From Fortiea contorta PCC 7126 (GTDB taxonomy: Bacteria; Cyanobacteriota; Cyanobacteriia; Cyanobacteriales; Nostocaceae), in assembly GCF_000332295.1 (NCBI RefSeq), contig NZ_KB235930.1, positions 4,057,895 to 4,121,894 on the forward strand: a stretch of 64,000 nucleotides of DNA. The letters are read 5' to 3'. A program made the position numbers and the translations under genes. The notes beneath the pieces are model-generated. The model made no database searches, was not told where the DNA came from, and saw only the letters and a program-made list of their open reading frames with translations. Shown here piece by piece: positions 53,306 through 63,259 of this stretch; the first letter of the stretch is position 1; every line of letters starts with the position of its first letter.

Positions 53306-53948
53306 AAGAAGATTTCCGTTGATATCTGTGATGTAGTTGATGACGCGGATTCACTGAGATTGTTTCTGGCTATTTTTAAACCTATCTATAGTCATATTCC
53401 GAAAGTTAAGGAGTTTTATCGACGGTACGTAGTGACGATTGTTCCTGATACTGATGTTTATTTATTAGACAGATTCAGAAATTAAGAATGCTCTACCTAT
53501 AACTTTTGTGGAGATGCCAAATTTAGCGTTTCTAGATTCATTCCGCAGTATGTCTATTCAATAGTTAAAAATTAGAGATTGGCAAAATAAAACTTCTCTA
53601 AGTGGTGAGAATGTGCGAATATTTCCACAGTTAAGAATTTGGCAATTAAAATATCTCATACTATTGTGATGTCGCTCTAAAAAAATCAGATATCATCCAC
53701 ATCATGGTGGAAAGGTTGCATGGTAAGTCTCCCGCCAAAGGCATCAAAGGAAATTGTCCGGGATGTGTTATTTTTCTCTGAGAGTAGTAAAAATACTTGC
53801 TCAATGATGAAAAACTTCATCAAGATAATGTTAAATTTTGTAAATTTGCGGATGGAAATACTAGAAACCTGAATTCTACCTAGTTAAACTAACAAAAAGT
53901 GCATCTGTACTGTTAATAATTAAAAATAGATGTGGCGCTATAGCCTCA
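53306..53948. other. 640-bp spacer before sbcC
   Basis: This is AT-rich sequence without a credible gene. Short frames (for example to 53485) lack start sites and family signals. No strong hairpin was found by eye. Confidence 0.4.
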
Positions 53949-56900
53949 ATGATCCCAGTACAACTTATCCTCAAAAACTTCCTCAGTTACCGTGATGCAT
54001 CTTTAGATTTCAGCGGTTTGCACACGGCTTGTATTTGTGGTTCTAATGGTGCAGGTAAATCTTCCCTCTTGGAAGCAATCACTTGGGCAATTTGGGGTGA
54101 AAGCCGCGCCGCGACTGAAGATGATGTGATCCATTCTGGCTCGAAGGAAGTTCGAGTCGATTTCACCTTTGAAAATAATCAGCAAAAATATCGAGTAATT
54201 CGCACCCGAATTCGTGGTGGAACCGGCGTTTTAGAATTTCAAATTGAAACACCTTCTGGGTTTCGTCCACTAACGGGTAAAGGGGTAAGGGCGACGCAGG
54301 ATGTGATTTTAGAGCATATCAAGCTTGATTATGATACTTTTATTAATTCAGCTTACTTGCGTCAAGGGCGTGCCGATGAATTTATGCTCAAGCGCCCGGC
54401 TGAACGGAAAGAAATTTTAGCAGAATTGTTGAAACTCAATCAGTATGATGAACTGGAGCAAAGAGCTAAGGAATCTGCAAATCAGTTGAAAGCTAGAGCA
54501 GAAGAATTAGAACGGTCTTTGGAGGGGATGAAAACTCAACTACAACAACGAGAAGTCACACAAACCCAAAGATCAGATTTAGCCAGTGAACTGAACCAAT
54601 TGCAACAAGTCCAGGCTTTTGAGAATATCCAGTTACAAAGTTTGCAGGTGGTGCAGCACCAGCGGCAAAATTGGGAACAACAGCTAGGTTTTGTGAGGCA
54701 ACAATATCATAATTTGAATCAAGACTGCGATCGCCTGCAACAAGAACAGTCAGCCGTAAAAAGTCAGTTAGCAGATTTAGCGGGTATCTTACAGCAAGAA
54801 GCACAAATCAAAGCCGGCTACATTCAACACCAAAGTCTGCAATCTCAAGAAGAAGCTTTAACAGCCAAGTTTGCAGAATACACCCGTGCTCAACAGTCTC
54901 GCCAACAACAGCAGCAACAATTAACTAAACAAATTCAAGAACTGGAACGCCAACTGCAACAAGCCCAAGCTCAATTGGAAGCTTTGCTACAACAAGAGCG
55001 AGAAATTCAGCAAACTCTGACCAAATCAGGGGAAGTAGAAGCAGCTTTGGCGCAATTAGCCGCAGCACGTCAGCATGTGGCGCATCTGGATGAATTGCAA
55101 ATGCGCGTCACTCCCTTGTTGAAACAACGGCTCAGTTTACAAAGCCAACTTGACCGCACTCATGCTGGTTTGGTAGCGCGTATCGAACAACTCCAAGCGA
55201 CAGAAAACCAACTACAACGCCAGCAGGGGCGCCAACCCCAACTGCAACAAGCGGTGATGGATGTGGGAGTGCAGATTGAAGAGTTGGAAAAAAAGCGGGT
55301 TTATCTACAGCGTGTCCAAGAAAAAGGACAGGAAAGGCGTCATTTTATTGAACGCTTGCAAGCTCATCAACGAGATTATGAAAAACTCATCGGAGAATTA
55401 GAGCAGAAATTGCAAATGCTCCAGACTCCCAATGCTCTTTGTCCTTTGTGTGAGCGTCCTTTAGATGAGCACCATTGGGATCGGGTAGTAGACAAAACCG
55501 AAACCGAGTTGCAAGATACTCAAGGACAATTTTGGGTAGTCCGAGAACAGATGGCTGTGTCAGACAGAGAAATTCAGGTATTGAGGCAAGAATATCGGGA
55601 AATTTCCCAACAATTAGCCGCTTATGATGCTTTAAGGGAACAGCGGGGACAGCTGGCTGCTCAGTTACAAGCCACCAGCGATGTGGAAGAACAGTTAGAA
55701 TTAATTGCAGCGGAGAAAGAACATTTAGAGCGATCGCTCCACGCAGGCAGTTACGCCCCAGAAAAGCAAGCCGAACTGCAACAATTAGACCAATATCTGC
55801 AACAATTAAATTATGATGAGCAAAACCATGCCCTAGCTCGGAGCGAGGTCGAGCGCTGGCGGTGGGCAGAAATTAAACTCCAACAAATTAAAGATGCTAC
55901 CAAGCGCCAAGGCCAACTTGCAGCCCGCAAACCAGAACTACAAAGCCACATAGACCAATTAGAAGTCAGAATTGAGCAGGAACAAACTGATTCTGATTTA
56001 GCTATAAAAATTACTGACCTAGACCGTTATATTACGGAAATTGGCTACAATGCAGAGCAGCACAATCAAGCGCGAATAGCGATCCGACAAACTCAATCTT
56101 GGGAGTTACGCTATCAGCAGCTGCTCTCATCTCAACAACAATATCCCCAACTTCAGGCGAGATGGCAAGAATTGGAAGCCTCTAAAAATAGCAGACTAGC
56201 TCAAAGACAAACGCTAACTGTTCAAATTGAAGATTTTGTTCAACAGCTAGAAGCCACAGCAAACCCAACTAGTCAGATTCAAGCTTTAGAGCAACAGTTG
56301 CAAATCCGCAGACGGGAACTTGATGAAAAGATAGCCAAGTTGGGACGCTTGGACGAGTTAGCTCACCAGTTGGAAACCCTGCAAATTCAGTATGAGCAAC
56401 AGCAACAACTACTGCAATCCTGTAAGCAGGAATATCGAGTGTATCAGGAATTGGTCGTGGCTTTTGGTAAAAAAGGCATCCAAGCTTTGATGATTGAAAA
56501 TGTCTTACCGCAATTGGAAGCCGAGACAAATCAACTTTTATCGCGGCTCAGTGCTAATCAGTTGCATGTGCAATTTATTACACAAAAGGCTGGACGCAAT
56601 AGCAAGTCAACTAAGAAGAATGTGAAATTAATCGATACCTTGGATATTTTAATTGCCGACGCCAAAGGAACGCGAGCTTATGAAACTTATTCTGGTGGGG
56701 AAGCCTTTAGAATTAACTTTGCGATTCGTTTAGCTTTGGCGAAATTGTTAGCGCAGCGAGCGGGAGCGGCTTTGCAACTGCTAATTGTGGATGAAGGCTT
56801 TGGTACACAAGACGCGGAAGGATGCGATCGCTTAATTGCGGCCATTAATGCCATCTCCGCCGATTTTGCCTGTATACTCACAGTTACCCACATGCCCCAT

Positions 56901-56975
56901 CTCAAAGAAGCCTTTCAAGCTCGCATTGAAGTGAATAAAAGCCAGCAAGGCTCCCAGATACGCTTGTTAATTTAA
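53949..56975 (+). CDS. sbcC: Exonuclease subunit SbcC (Rad50-like)
   Basis: This 1008-residue SMC-like ATPase works with the SbcD nuclease to cut DNA hairpins and protein-blocked ends. Walker A GSNGAGKSSLLEAI (about 32-45) is followed by IRTRIRGGTG and LRQGRADEFMLKRPAERKEIL. A very Gln-rich coiled coil covers about 170-830 with the zinc hook C498-PLC-501 in its middle. The C-terminal lobe has the signature YSGGEAFRINFAIRLALAKLL, Walker B LLIVDEGFGTQD and the TVTHMPHLKEAF end. ATG 53949 gives the usual MIPVQLILKNFLSY start. SbcD is not adjacent. Confidence 0.95.
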   Translation: MIPVQLILKNFLSYRDASLDFSGLHTACICGSNGAGKSSLLEAITWAIWGESRAATEDDVIHSGSKEVRVDFTFENNQQKYRVIRTRIRGGTGVLEFQIETPSGFRPLTGKGVRATQDVILEHIKLDYDTFINSAYLRQGRADEFMLKRPAERKEILAELLKLNQYDELEQRAKESANQLKARAEELERSLEGMKTQLQQREVTQTQRSDLASELNQLQQVQAFENIQLQSLQVVQHQRQNWEQQLGFVRQQYHNLNQDCDRLQQEQSAVKSQLADLAGILQQEAQIKAGYIQHQSLQSQEEALTAKFAEYTRAQQSRQQQQQQLTKQIQELERQLQQAQAQLEALLQQEREIQQTLTKSGEVEAALAQLAAARQHVAHLDELQMRVTPLLKQRLSLQSQLDRTHAGLVARIEQLQATENQLQRQQGRQPQLQQAVMDVGVQIEELEKKRVYLQRVQEKGQERRHFIERLQAHQRDYEKLIGELEQKLQMLQTPNALCPLCERPLDEHHWDRVVDKTETELQDTQGQFWVVREQMAVSDREIQVLRQEYREISQQLAAYDALREQRGQLAAQLQATSDVEEQLELIAAEKEHLERSLHAGSYAPEKQAELQQLDQYLQQLNYDEQNHALARSEVERWRWAEIKLQQIKDATKRQGQLAARKPELQSHIDQLEVRIEQEQTDSDLAIKITDLDRYITEIGYNAEQHNQARIAIRQTQSWELRYQQLLSSQQQYPQLQARWQELEASKNSRLAQRQTLTVQIEDFVQQLEATANPTSQIQALEQQLQIRRRELDEKIAKLGRLDELAHQLETLQIQYEQQQQLLQSCKQEYRVYQELVVAFGKKGIQALMIENVLPQLEAETNQLLSRLSANQLHVQFITQKAGRNSKSTKKNVKLIDTLDILIADAKGTRAYETYSGGEAFRINFAIRLALAKLLAQRAGAALQLLIVDEGFGTQDAEGCDRLIAAINAISADFACILTVTHMPHLKEAFQARIEVNKSQQGSQIRLLI

Positions 56976-57457
56976 GAGTTGTGGGGACGTGTTGCTCAAT
57001 TAAGAGATAAAAAAATCTTTAGGGTTAATTAATATCTATGCTTGCCAATACAATTTTTGTAAGTGCTCCTCAGTTGTTGTCAGGGGCACATTATCGACGA
57101 TTTTTTTTAGTCAGCTTAACTGAGAATGTAGAAGTAACAAGCTGAGTAATTAGCCGCAGATTCGTGGAAGTATTTACAGATAACTAGATGAATTTTAGCA
57201 TAATCGTTTATATTTACCTCAAAAGATTATCATAACTATATCCAAGCTATACAAGATGCATTTTTGTTCCCAAACCCTAATGTACTAGACTAAACATTGA
57301 TCAATGTGAGATTTTTGTTAATTGTGATACCTAAAACCATTAATTGTTTGAGGGAAGACTAGCGCATCTACAGTTTTTCAGGTTTAGTAAAAATTACATC
57401 TATCATCAAAAGACTGCAAACTTCATGTGGTGTGAAAATCAAGAGAGGAGTGGCAAC
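56976..57457. other. Spacer between sbcC and the isoprenoid gene
   Basis: This is AT-rich. The isoprenoid-synthase frame stays open back to 57344, but a strong GAGAGGAG site at 57442-57449 fixes the start at 57458. No other feature is recognised. Confidence 0.4.
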
Positions 57458-58288
57458 ATGGATTTACGTAGGGATGCACTGCAAATCCTGAAAGATACTA
57501 GTAGAACTTTTTATATTCCCATTAGTATTTTACCGCCAGGATTACAAGAAGCAGTTGCATCAGCATACTTGTGTATGCGAGCCATCGATGAAGTCGAGGA
57601 TCATCCAGAATTGGATAACCTCACCAAAGCCAAGCTGTTACGAACGATTAGCTGGACATTACAAACAGGGGTTGATGGCTTTGCGGTTGATGCTTTCTCC
57701 TTGGGGTTTAAGGGATACGAGAATACTTTAGCAGAAGTGACTGTGGGAATTAGGGAATGGTCAATCTTAGCGCCAGAAGCGATCGCCCCCCGGATTTGGG
57801 ACGCCACCGCAGCAATGGCAGATCGGATGGCTGATTGGGCAGAAAAAAACTGGAAAGTCGAGACAGAATCAGACTTAGATCGCTATACGTTCGGGGTGGC
57901 TGGTGCGGTGGGGCTGTTGCTATCAGATTTATGGGCTTGGTATGATGGCACCCCGTCTAACCGTACTCAAGCGATTGGGTTTGGTCGAGGCTTACAAGCT
58001 GTGAACATCCTCCGTAATCATACTGAAGACTTGAAGCGAGGAGTAGACTTTTTTCCAGAGGGTTGGACGGCTGCTCATATGCATGAATATGCCCGCCGTA
58101 ACCTAGCCCTGGCCGATGTCTACACCAATTCCTTACCTACAGGCCCGGCTTTGGATTTTTGTCAAATACCGTTAACTTTAGCACATGGCACCCTGGATGC
58201 TTTAGCGAATGGTAAAGAAAAACTCAGCCGTCGTGATGTCTTAGCACTGATCCAACAGCTGATTGGTGCAAGCATGAAAGCTAGTTAG
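57458..58288 (+). CDS. Squalene/phytoene synthase-family protein
   Basis: This 276-residue protein is a head-to-head prenyl synthase. The substrate-binding first motif is RAIDEVEDH (DExxD-type), preceded by SRTFYIPISILPPGLQEAVASAYLCM. The second motif region reads NILRNHTEDLKRGVDFFPEGW, where relatives have Asp after NILR (NILRDxxED). Its place directly before hpnJ and hpnK suggests it makes squalene for hopanoids rather than phytoene, but cyanobacterial crtB is similar in size, so this is inference. ATG 57458 follows a strong GAGAGGAG site, which rejects the longer reading. Confidence 0.8.
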   Translation: MDLRRDALQILKDTSRTFYIPISILPPGLQEAVASAYLCMRAIDEVEDHPELDNLTKAKLLRTISWTLQTGVDGFAVDAFSLGFKGYENTLAEVTVGIREWSILAPEAIAPRIWDATAAMADRMADWAEKNWKVETESDLDRYTFGVAGAVGLLLSDLWAWYDGTPSNRTQAIGFGRGLQAVNILRNHTEDLKRGVDFFPEGWTAAHMHEYARRNLALADVYTNSLPTGPALDFCQIPLTLAHGTLDALANGKEKLSRRDVLALIQQLIGASMKAS

Positions 58289-58310
58289 GCGAGAATGCTG
58301 AAGTCTAAAG

Positions 58311-58446
58311 TATGAAGTCTGAAAGGAAAAAGTTTTTCCCAACAGCTTTTCTCACTTCTTTCCCTAGCCCCTCAAGCTGAAGGATGAAGTATGAAGTCTG
58401 AAAGGAAAAAGTTTTTCCCAACAGCTTTTCTTATTTCTTTCCCTAA
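58311..58446. repeat. Direct duplication of about 57 bp
   Basis: A stretch starting TATGAAGTCTGAAAGGAAAA occurs at 58311 and again at 58390 (79-base period), each running through GTTTTTCCCAACAGCTTTTC to TTTCCCTA. It fills the spacer between the synthase gene and hpnJ; TGAAGTC heptamers are embedded. Confidence 0.88.
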
Positions 58447-58485
58447 CTCCTAACCCCATTCCCTATTTCCAAAAGAGAGAGATTA

Positions 58486-59946
58486 GTGAAAAAAACTCTA
58501 TTCCTCAGCCCTCCTTCCTTCGATGGGTTTGATGGCGGTGCTGGCTCAAGATACCAAGCCAAGCGCGAAATTACATCTTTTTGGTATCCTACATGGTTGG
58601 CTCAACCTGCAGCCCTTGTTCCTGGTAGCAAGCTGGTAGATGCGCCACCACATAATCAAACTGTGGCAGATGTGCTAGAAATCGCCAAGGATTACGAGCT
58701 GGTTATTATGCACACCAGCACACCTTCACTGAGTAATGATGTCAAGTGTGCGGAAGCGATTAAAGCCCAAAATCCAGATGTCCAAATTGGCTTTGTTGGC
58801 GCCCATGTAGCCGTTTTAGCAGAAGAGACACTACGAGACCACCCGGTGATTGATTTTGTTTGTCGCAACGAATTCGACTATACCTGCAAAGAACTAGCCG
58901 AAGACAAACCCTGGGCACAAATCAAAGGTTTGAGTTACCGCGATCGCCACAATGATATCTGCCACAATGAAGAACGTCCATTAATCCACGACTGGGATGC
59001 TATGCCTAGTGTCCTCCCCACCTACGCCCGTGACTTAGACATCAACAAATACTTTATCGGCTACCTACTGCATCCCTACATTTCCTTTTACACTGGGCGT
59101 GGTTGTCCAGCAAAATGCACCTTCTGTCTCTGGCCGCAAACTATCGGTGGACATCTCTATCGTCATAAAAGCCCGGAAGCTGTGGGACGAGAGATGGAGG
59201 AAGCCAAAGCAATTTTTGGCGACAAGGTGCGGGAATATATGTTTGATGACGATACTTTCACCATTGATAAACATCGGGCGATCGCTATTAGTGAACACAT
59301 GCAGCGACTCAAATTAACATGGAGTTGCAACGCCCGTGCCAATCTCGATTATGATACCCTAAAAACATTACGCGACAACGGTCTGCGGTTGTTACTGGTT
59401 GGTTTTGAATCTGGTAATCAAGATATTCTCAACCGCATCAAAAAGGGTATCAAGCTGGAAGTGGCGCGGGAATTTATGAAAAATTGCCACAAACTTGGCA
59501 TCACCGTTCATGGCACTTTCATTATCGGTTTACCTGTGGAAACTCAGGAAACTATCGAAGAAACAATCCGTTTCGCCTGTGAACTCAGCCCCCACACCAT
59601 CCAAGTTTCCATCGCCGCACCCTACCCCGGTACGGAACTTTATGAACAAGCCAAGGAAAACGGCTGGTTTACAGATCAATCTTTAGTGGCTAACTCCGGT
59701 ATTCAAACCTCAACACTGCAATATCCCAATCTTTCCAGTGCGGCGATTGAAGATGCAGTCGAGCGCATGTACCGCAAATTCTACTTCCGTCCCCAAGCGA
59801 TTATCCCCATTGTGCGCGAAATGTTGGGCGATCGCCAGATGTTGGTACGTCGTCTGCGCGAAGGTGGAGAGTTTTTCTCCTACCTCAAAGAACGCCGCAA
59901 CCAAGCCACCGCCAATGCTAAACATCTAGTAGGGGCTAGGGAGTAG
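58486..59946 (+). CDS. hpnJ: Hopanoid-associated radical SAM protein HpnJ
   Basis: This 486-residue protein belongs to the B12-binding-domain radical SAM family. In hopanoid producers HpnJ acts in maturation of the bacteriohopanetetrol side chain (cyclitol ether formation). The N-terminal cobalamin-binding-like domain (LFLSPPSFDGFDGGAGSRY ... VIMHTSTPSLSNDVKCAEAI) is followed by the radical SAM core with C207-x3-C211-x2-C214 (GCPAKCTFC), YMFDDDTFT and GFESGNQDILNRIKKG. The start is GTG 58486 after AGAGAGAG. It lies between the squalene/phytoene synthase-family gene and hpnK, all on the plus strand. Confidence 0.92.
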   Translation: MKKTLFLSPPSFDGFDGGAGSRYQAKREITSFWYPTWLAQPAALVPGSKLVDAPPHNQTVADVLEIAKDYELVIMHTSTPSLSNDVKCAEAIKAQNPDVQIGFVGAHVAVLAEETLRDHPVIDFVCRNEFDYTCKELAEDKPWAQIKGLSYRDRHNDICHNEERPLIHDWDAMPSVLPTYARDLDINKYFIGYLLHPYISFYTGRGCPAKCTFCLWPQTIGGHLYRHKSPEAVGREMEEAKAIFGDKVREYMFDDDTFTIDKHRAIAISEHMQRLKLTWSCNARANLDYDTLKTLRDNGLRLLLVGFESGNQDILNRIKKGIKLEVAREFMKNCHKLGITVHGTFIIGLPVETQETIEETIRFACELSPHTIQVSIAAPYPGTELYEQAKENGWFTDQSLVANSGIQTSTLQYPNLSSAAIEDAVERMYRKFYFRPQAIIPIVREMLGDRQMLVRRLREGGEFFSYLKERRNQATANAKHLVGARE

Positions 59947-60104
59947 GGAGTAGGGGCTAGAGACTAGGGAGTAGGGATGAGGGATATGAGGGAGTGCAAA
60001 GAGAAAAAGAATTTATGCTTCCCCTCCTCCCACACCTCCCCCTCTTCCCACACCCCTCACACCTTCCCCTCATCCCACGCCCCCCACACTTCCCACACTC
60101 CTCT

Positions 60105-60989
60105 ATGCCTAATTCCCAACGTCCACGCTTCGCTATCATTAATGGCGATGATTTCGGTTTTTCTCACGGTGTCAATCAGGCGATTATCCAAGCCCATGAA
60201 CAAGGGGTGCTAACTAGCACCAGTTTGATGGTAACGGGTGATGCGGCTGAGGAGGCGATCGCCTGGGCACGTAATCACCCCAGTTTGGCTGTCGGGTTAC
60301 ATTTAGTATTAGTATGCGGTCAGTCGGCCCTACCACCTTCCCAGATTCCCCATCTGGTTGACGCTATGGGCAATTTTTCTAACAGTCCTCTGCAAGCTGG
60401 GTTGCGTTACCAATTCCATCCCGCTATCCGTGAGGAACTATGGCGAGAAATCCGCGCCCAATTAAAAAAATTTCATAATTCTGGGTTGTCCCTGTCTCAT
60501 GTGGATGGGCATTTACATTTACACACTCATCCAGTAATTTTACGTATATTGGTAGAGTTAGCGCCAGAGTTTGATATCAAAGTCATCAGGCTACCAAAGG
60601 AAGAATTGAGGCTAAATTTGAAGCTGGACAAGCACAATTTGCTAACTAAGCTGGCGTGGTCTGGTGTGTTTGGTGGCTTGCGGCGCTACGGTGAGGGTTT
60701 ATTAAAAGCTCATAATATCAGTTTTGCCGAGCAGGTCTACGGGTTGCTGCAAACTGGGAAGATGAACGAGGCATATTTGCTAAATCTGATACCGCAAATT
60801 CAAGCCGATTTAGTAGAAATTTATTCACACCCAGCAGTATTAAAGACTGGGGAACCACTGAATGGCCCGCCGCAGTCTGGAGAAATGGAACTGACAGCGC
60901 TGTTGAGTGATCAAGTCCGGGAAGCGCTATCAGCTAATGGTTTTGAGCGAATTAACTGGATTGACTATTGCAATCAGCAACACCGCTAA
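60105..60989 (+). CDS. hpnK: Hopanoid-associated deacetylase HpnK (YdjC/ChbG-like)
   Basis: This 294-residue protein belongs to the carbohydrate deacetylase family of ChbG/YdjC. In hopanoid pathways HpnK deacetylates the N-acetylglucosamine group added by HpnI. Metal-binding residues are visible in NGDDFGFSHGVN and SHVDGHLHLHTHP. I take ATG 60105 (MPNSQRPRFAII); the frame stays open back to 59994, but those codons are a CCCACA-rich repeat. The stop is at 60989. It follows hpnJ by about 160 bases of repeats on the same strand, so co-transcription is likely. Confidence 0.9.
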   Translation: MPNSQRPRFAIINGDDFGFSHGVNQAIIQAHEQGVLTSTSLMVTGDAAEEAIAWARNHPSLAVGLHLVLVCGQSALPPSQIPHLVDAMGNFSNSPLQAGLRYQFHPAIREELWREIRAQLKKFHNSGLSLSHVDGHLHLHTHPVILRILVELAPEFDIKVIRLPKEELRLNLKLDKHNLLTKLAWSGVFGGLRRYGEGLLKAHNISFAEQVYGLLQTGKMNEAYLLNLIPQIQADLVEIYSHPAVLKTGEPLNGPPQSGEMELTALLSDQVREALSANGFERINWIDYCNQQHR

Positions 60990-61007
60990 ATGTAACCAAC
61001 CTGCAGG

Positions 61008-61379
61008 TTATGAGGGGGTGAGAGCGTGTTGTTGTAAATCTGCGAGATTGCAGACTTCCAAGGCTCTGATATGAGTAGCTGCAAGCACCACTGGTGGCGC
61101 AACACCAGCTTCTAGAGCTTCTTGCCAACGAGCAGCACATAAACACCAGCGATCGCCTGGCCGCAATCCGGGAAAATTAAATTGAGGTACTGGTGTACTC
61201 AAGTCGTTTCCCTGAGATTTAGTAAACTGTAAAAATTCTGCTGTCAGTTGAGCACAAACAACGTGCATCCCAAAATCCTGACCGCCTGTATGACAAAATC
61301 CATCACGATAATAGCCAGTCATGGGAGAGCTACAACACATCTCCAGGTTTGTATTGAGTACATTTTTAGCTGCTGACAT
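61008..61379 (-). CDS. DUF2237 protein
   Basis: From ATG 61379 the protein has 123 residues and belongs to the DUF2237 family, small Cys-rich proteins of unknown function. Typical stretches are NVLNTNLEMCCSSPMTGYYRDGFC, GMHVVCAQLTAEFLQFTKSQGNDL, FPGLRPGDRWCLCAARWQEAL and APPVVLAATHIRALEVC. The six or more cysteines could bind metal. It ends 18 bases from the convergent hpnK and begins 2 bases after the ABC-exporter gene ends, so it is in one operon with that exporter. Confidence 0.87.
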   Translation of the reverse strand: MSAAKNVLNTNLEMCCSSPMTGYYRDGFCHTGGQDFGMHVVCAQLTAEFLQFTKSQGNDLSTPVPQFNFPGLRPGDRWCLCAARWQEALEAGVAPPVVLAATHIRALEVCNLADLQQHALTPS

Positions 61380-61380
61380 T

Positions 61381-63012
61381 TTATATTCCTTGATAGTGCT
61401 TGTCATATTCAATTTTGCCGTATTCTAATTTGACTATCCGGTCTGCTAGATGAAAATAGCGATCGTCGTGGCTAATTGCTAATACAGTTTTCCCTCTCTG
61501 TTTCAATTCTGGTAGCAGTTGAGTATAGAAAATTTCTTTAAATATTGGGTCTTGGTCAGCAGCCCATTCATCAAATAAATAAATCGGTCTGTCTTCTAAA
61601 TAAGCTGTGAGCAAAGCTAATCGTTTCCGTTGTCCTTGAGAAAGCGCTGTTGTTGAAAGCTGCCCATTTGCTATTTTTACTTTATGGTCTAATTGCAGTT
61701 GTTTGAGGTAATCTCTAGCTTGAATATCCAAATCAGGATTTTCTAATCCTAAAAGTTCTGCAAATAAATAAAAATCCGAAAAAATGACTGCAAAATGTTG
61801 CCGATACCATTCTCGATTTTGTTGATTAATTGCTTCTCCATCCCAGAATATGTCTCCACTTTCTGGGATATAAAGTCCGGTAATTAGTTTCGCCAAAGTA
61901 GATTTACCGCTGCCATTACCACCAACAATAAATACTATTTCCTGGGGATACAAAGTCAAATTGATAGGGCCGAGATTAAAACCATTATCTTCTGTTTCCG
62001 AATAATAATTATGAGTAACTTTTTGAAATTGTAACTTTTGCCAAGAAGTTTTTAAATCTGGTGGTACTGTTGACAATTCTGAGCGGCTAGCCAAAGATAA
62101 ACCCAAAGATTCTATTTTTTTTAAAGCAACATTAGCTTTGCTGATTTGAGGCAGATTGCTGACGATATTATCCATCGGCAACATTAAATAAGTAAAAGTC
62201 AAAATGTAGCCAGATAAAGTTTGAGGACTAATACTAATTAACTTGGGCAGAGCAAATATTAAAAAACCAATAGCGAAGAAAAACAGGAGCTTACCCCAGC
62301 TAGTAGTGGTGGCAAATAGAGTTAGTCCATCCACATTGTGACGCCGAAATCTATTAGCTGCTGCTTGCAAATATTTTGACAAAAATACTTGGCGGCGTTG
62401 ATAATTTAGTTTGAGTTCTTTGACTCCATCGGTAATAGTGCCTAAATGCTTGAATAGCATATCTTGGTCTTCTCTCGCCAAGGCTAAGAGTTTTCCGCCT
62501 CTATTTAATAGCCACTGACAGCTACCTATTCCAACCACCATTAAACTGACTAAAATTAACAAAATTAACCAAGATAACCAAGTAATATAAACTAGACAAC
62601 CTAAAACCATTGCCAAATCAATACACAAAAAAGGAATTACATACACAGAGTTAGCAACAGCTTGTACATCATCTGTTAAAGTGGCTAAAATTCTGGGACT
62701 TCCTAACTGTTCTAAATGACTTAATTCCGAAGCCAATATCTGCTGACTTAAGCGCAATCTTAATTCTAAAACAGCATTTTGTGATAAGCGAATCAGCATT
62801 ACTTGGGAAATGATACTGGTGATGAGAGCCACTGCTACTAGCCCTAAAAACCACCAAGCTATATATGCTATGGATATAGAAGTACCACCGTTAGCAGCAG
62901 CGCTGATGAGGGCGATTAATCCAGCGCTGCTACCACCACTTAGGAATCCTGTGACAATGGCTATCGTCACCATCCTCCAAGAAGAACGTAGCAGAAAAAG
63001 AATCAGATTCAT
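61381..63012 (-). CDS. Cyclic-peptide-type ABC exporter (SyrD/PvdE family)
   Basis: This 543-residue half-transporter has six N-terminal membrane helices and a C-terminal ATPase. Walker A is VGGNGSGKSTLAKLI, the signature LSQGQRKRLAL, and Walker B IYLFDEWAADQDP with ISHDDRYFHLADRIVKLEYGKI. The LSQGQRKRLAL signature and DEWAADQDP are those of the SyrD/PvdE/MchF-like cyclic-peptide exporters, which move siderophore or lipopeptide precursors to the periplasm. No peptide synthetase is in the window. It forms a minus-strand pair with DUF2237 inserted between hpnK and hpnI, so a lipid-related substrate is also conceivable. Confidence 0.85.
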   Translation of the reverse strand: MNLILFLLRSSWRMVTIAIVTGFLSGGSSAGLIALISAAANGGTSISIAYIAWWFLGLVAVALITSIISQVMLIRLSQNAVLELRLRLSQQILASELSHLEQLGSPRILATLTDDVQAVANSVYVIPFLCIDLAMVLGCLVYITWLSWLILLILVSLMVVGIGSCQWLLNRGGKLLALAREDQDMLFKHLGTITDGVKELKLNYQRRQVFLSKYLQAAANRFRRHNVDGLTLFATTTSWGKLLFFFAIGFLIFALPKLISISPQTLSGYILTFTYLMLPMDNIVSNLPQISKANVALKKIESLGLSLASRSELSTVPPDLKTSWQKLQFQKVTHNYYSETEDNGFNLGPINLTLYPQEIVFIVGGNGSGKSTLAKLITGLYIPESGDIFWDGEAINQQNREWYRQHFAVIFSDFYLFAELLGLENPDLDIQARDYLKQLQLDHKVKIANGQLSTTALSQGQRKRLALLTAYLEDRPIYLFDEWAADQDPIFKEIFYTQLLPELKQRGKTVLAISHDDRYFHLADRIVKLEYGKIEYDKHYQGI

Positions 63013-63259
63013 GATTACTAATGCCTAAGTTGTGAAATTTGGTCTTCTCGAAGTGAGATGGCGATCGCTATTAATGAGCCTTGACTAATATGATTTTAAA
63101 ACTATAAGTTAGCTGTTTTTTGCTGAAAAAATTTATTTGTATCATCTCACCTGAAAAGGTATGAGGTATGCCCTGACTACTCATCCCTAGTCTTTAGTAA
63201 TCTTGCTTGCTGTATACTAAGCTTTGGCGCTAGTATCTGCTTTTTAAGGCTTTGTGCAC

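Noticed and set aside
53165-53485. 106-codon plus-strand frame
   Set aside because: Half overlaps the opposite-strand exported-protein gene and the rest has no recognisable domain.
59994-60104. N-terminal extension of HpnK by 37 codons
   Set aside because: These codons are a CCCACA-rich repeat giving Pro/His/Ser runs; the family N terminus begins at ATG 60105.
61381-63012. Peptide or siderophore synthesis cluster suggested by the ABC exporter
   Set aside because: No NRPS, RiPP precursor or tailoring enzyme is visible; neighbours are hopanoid genes and DUF2237.
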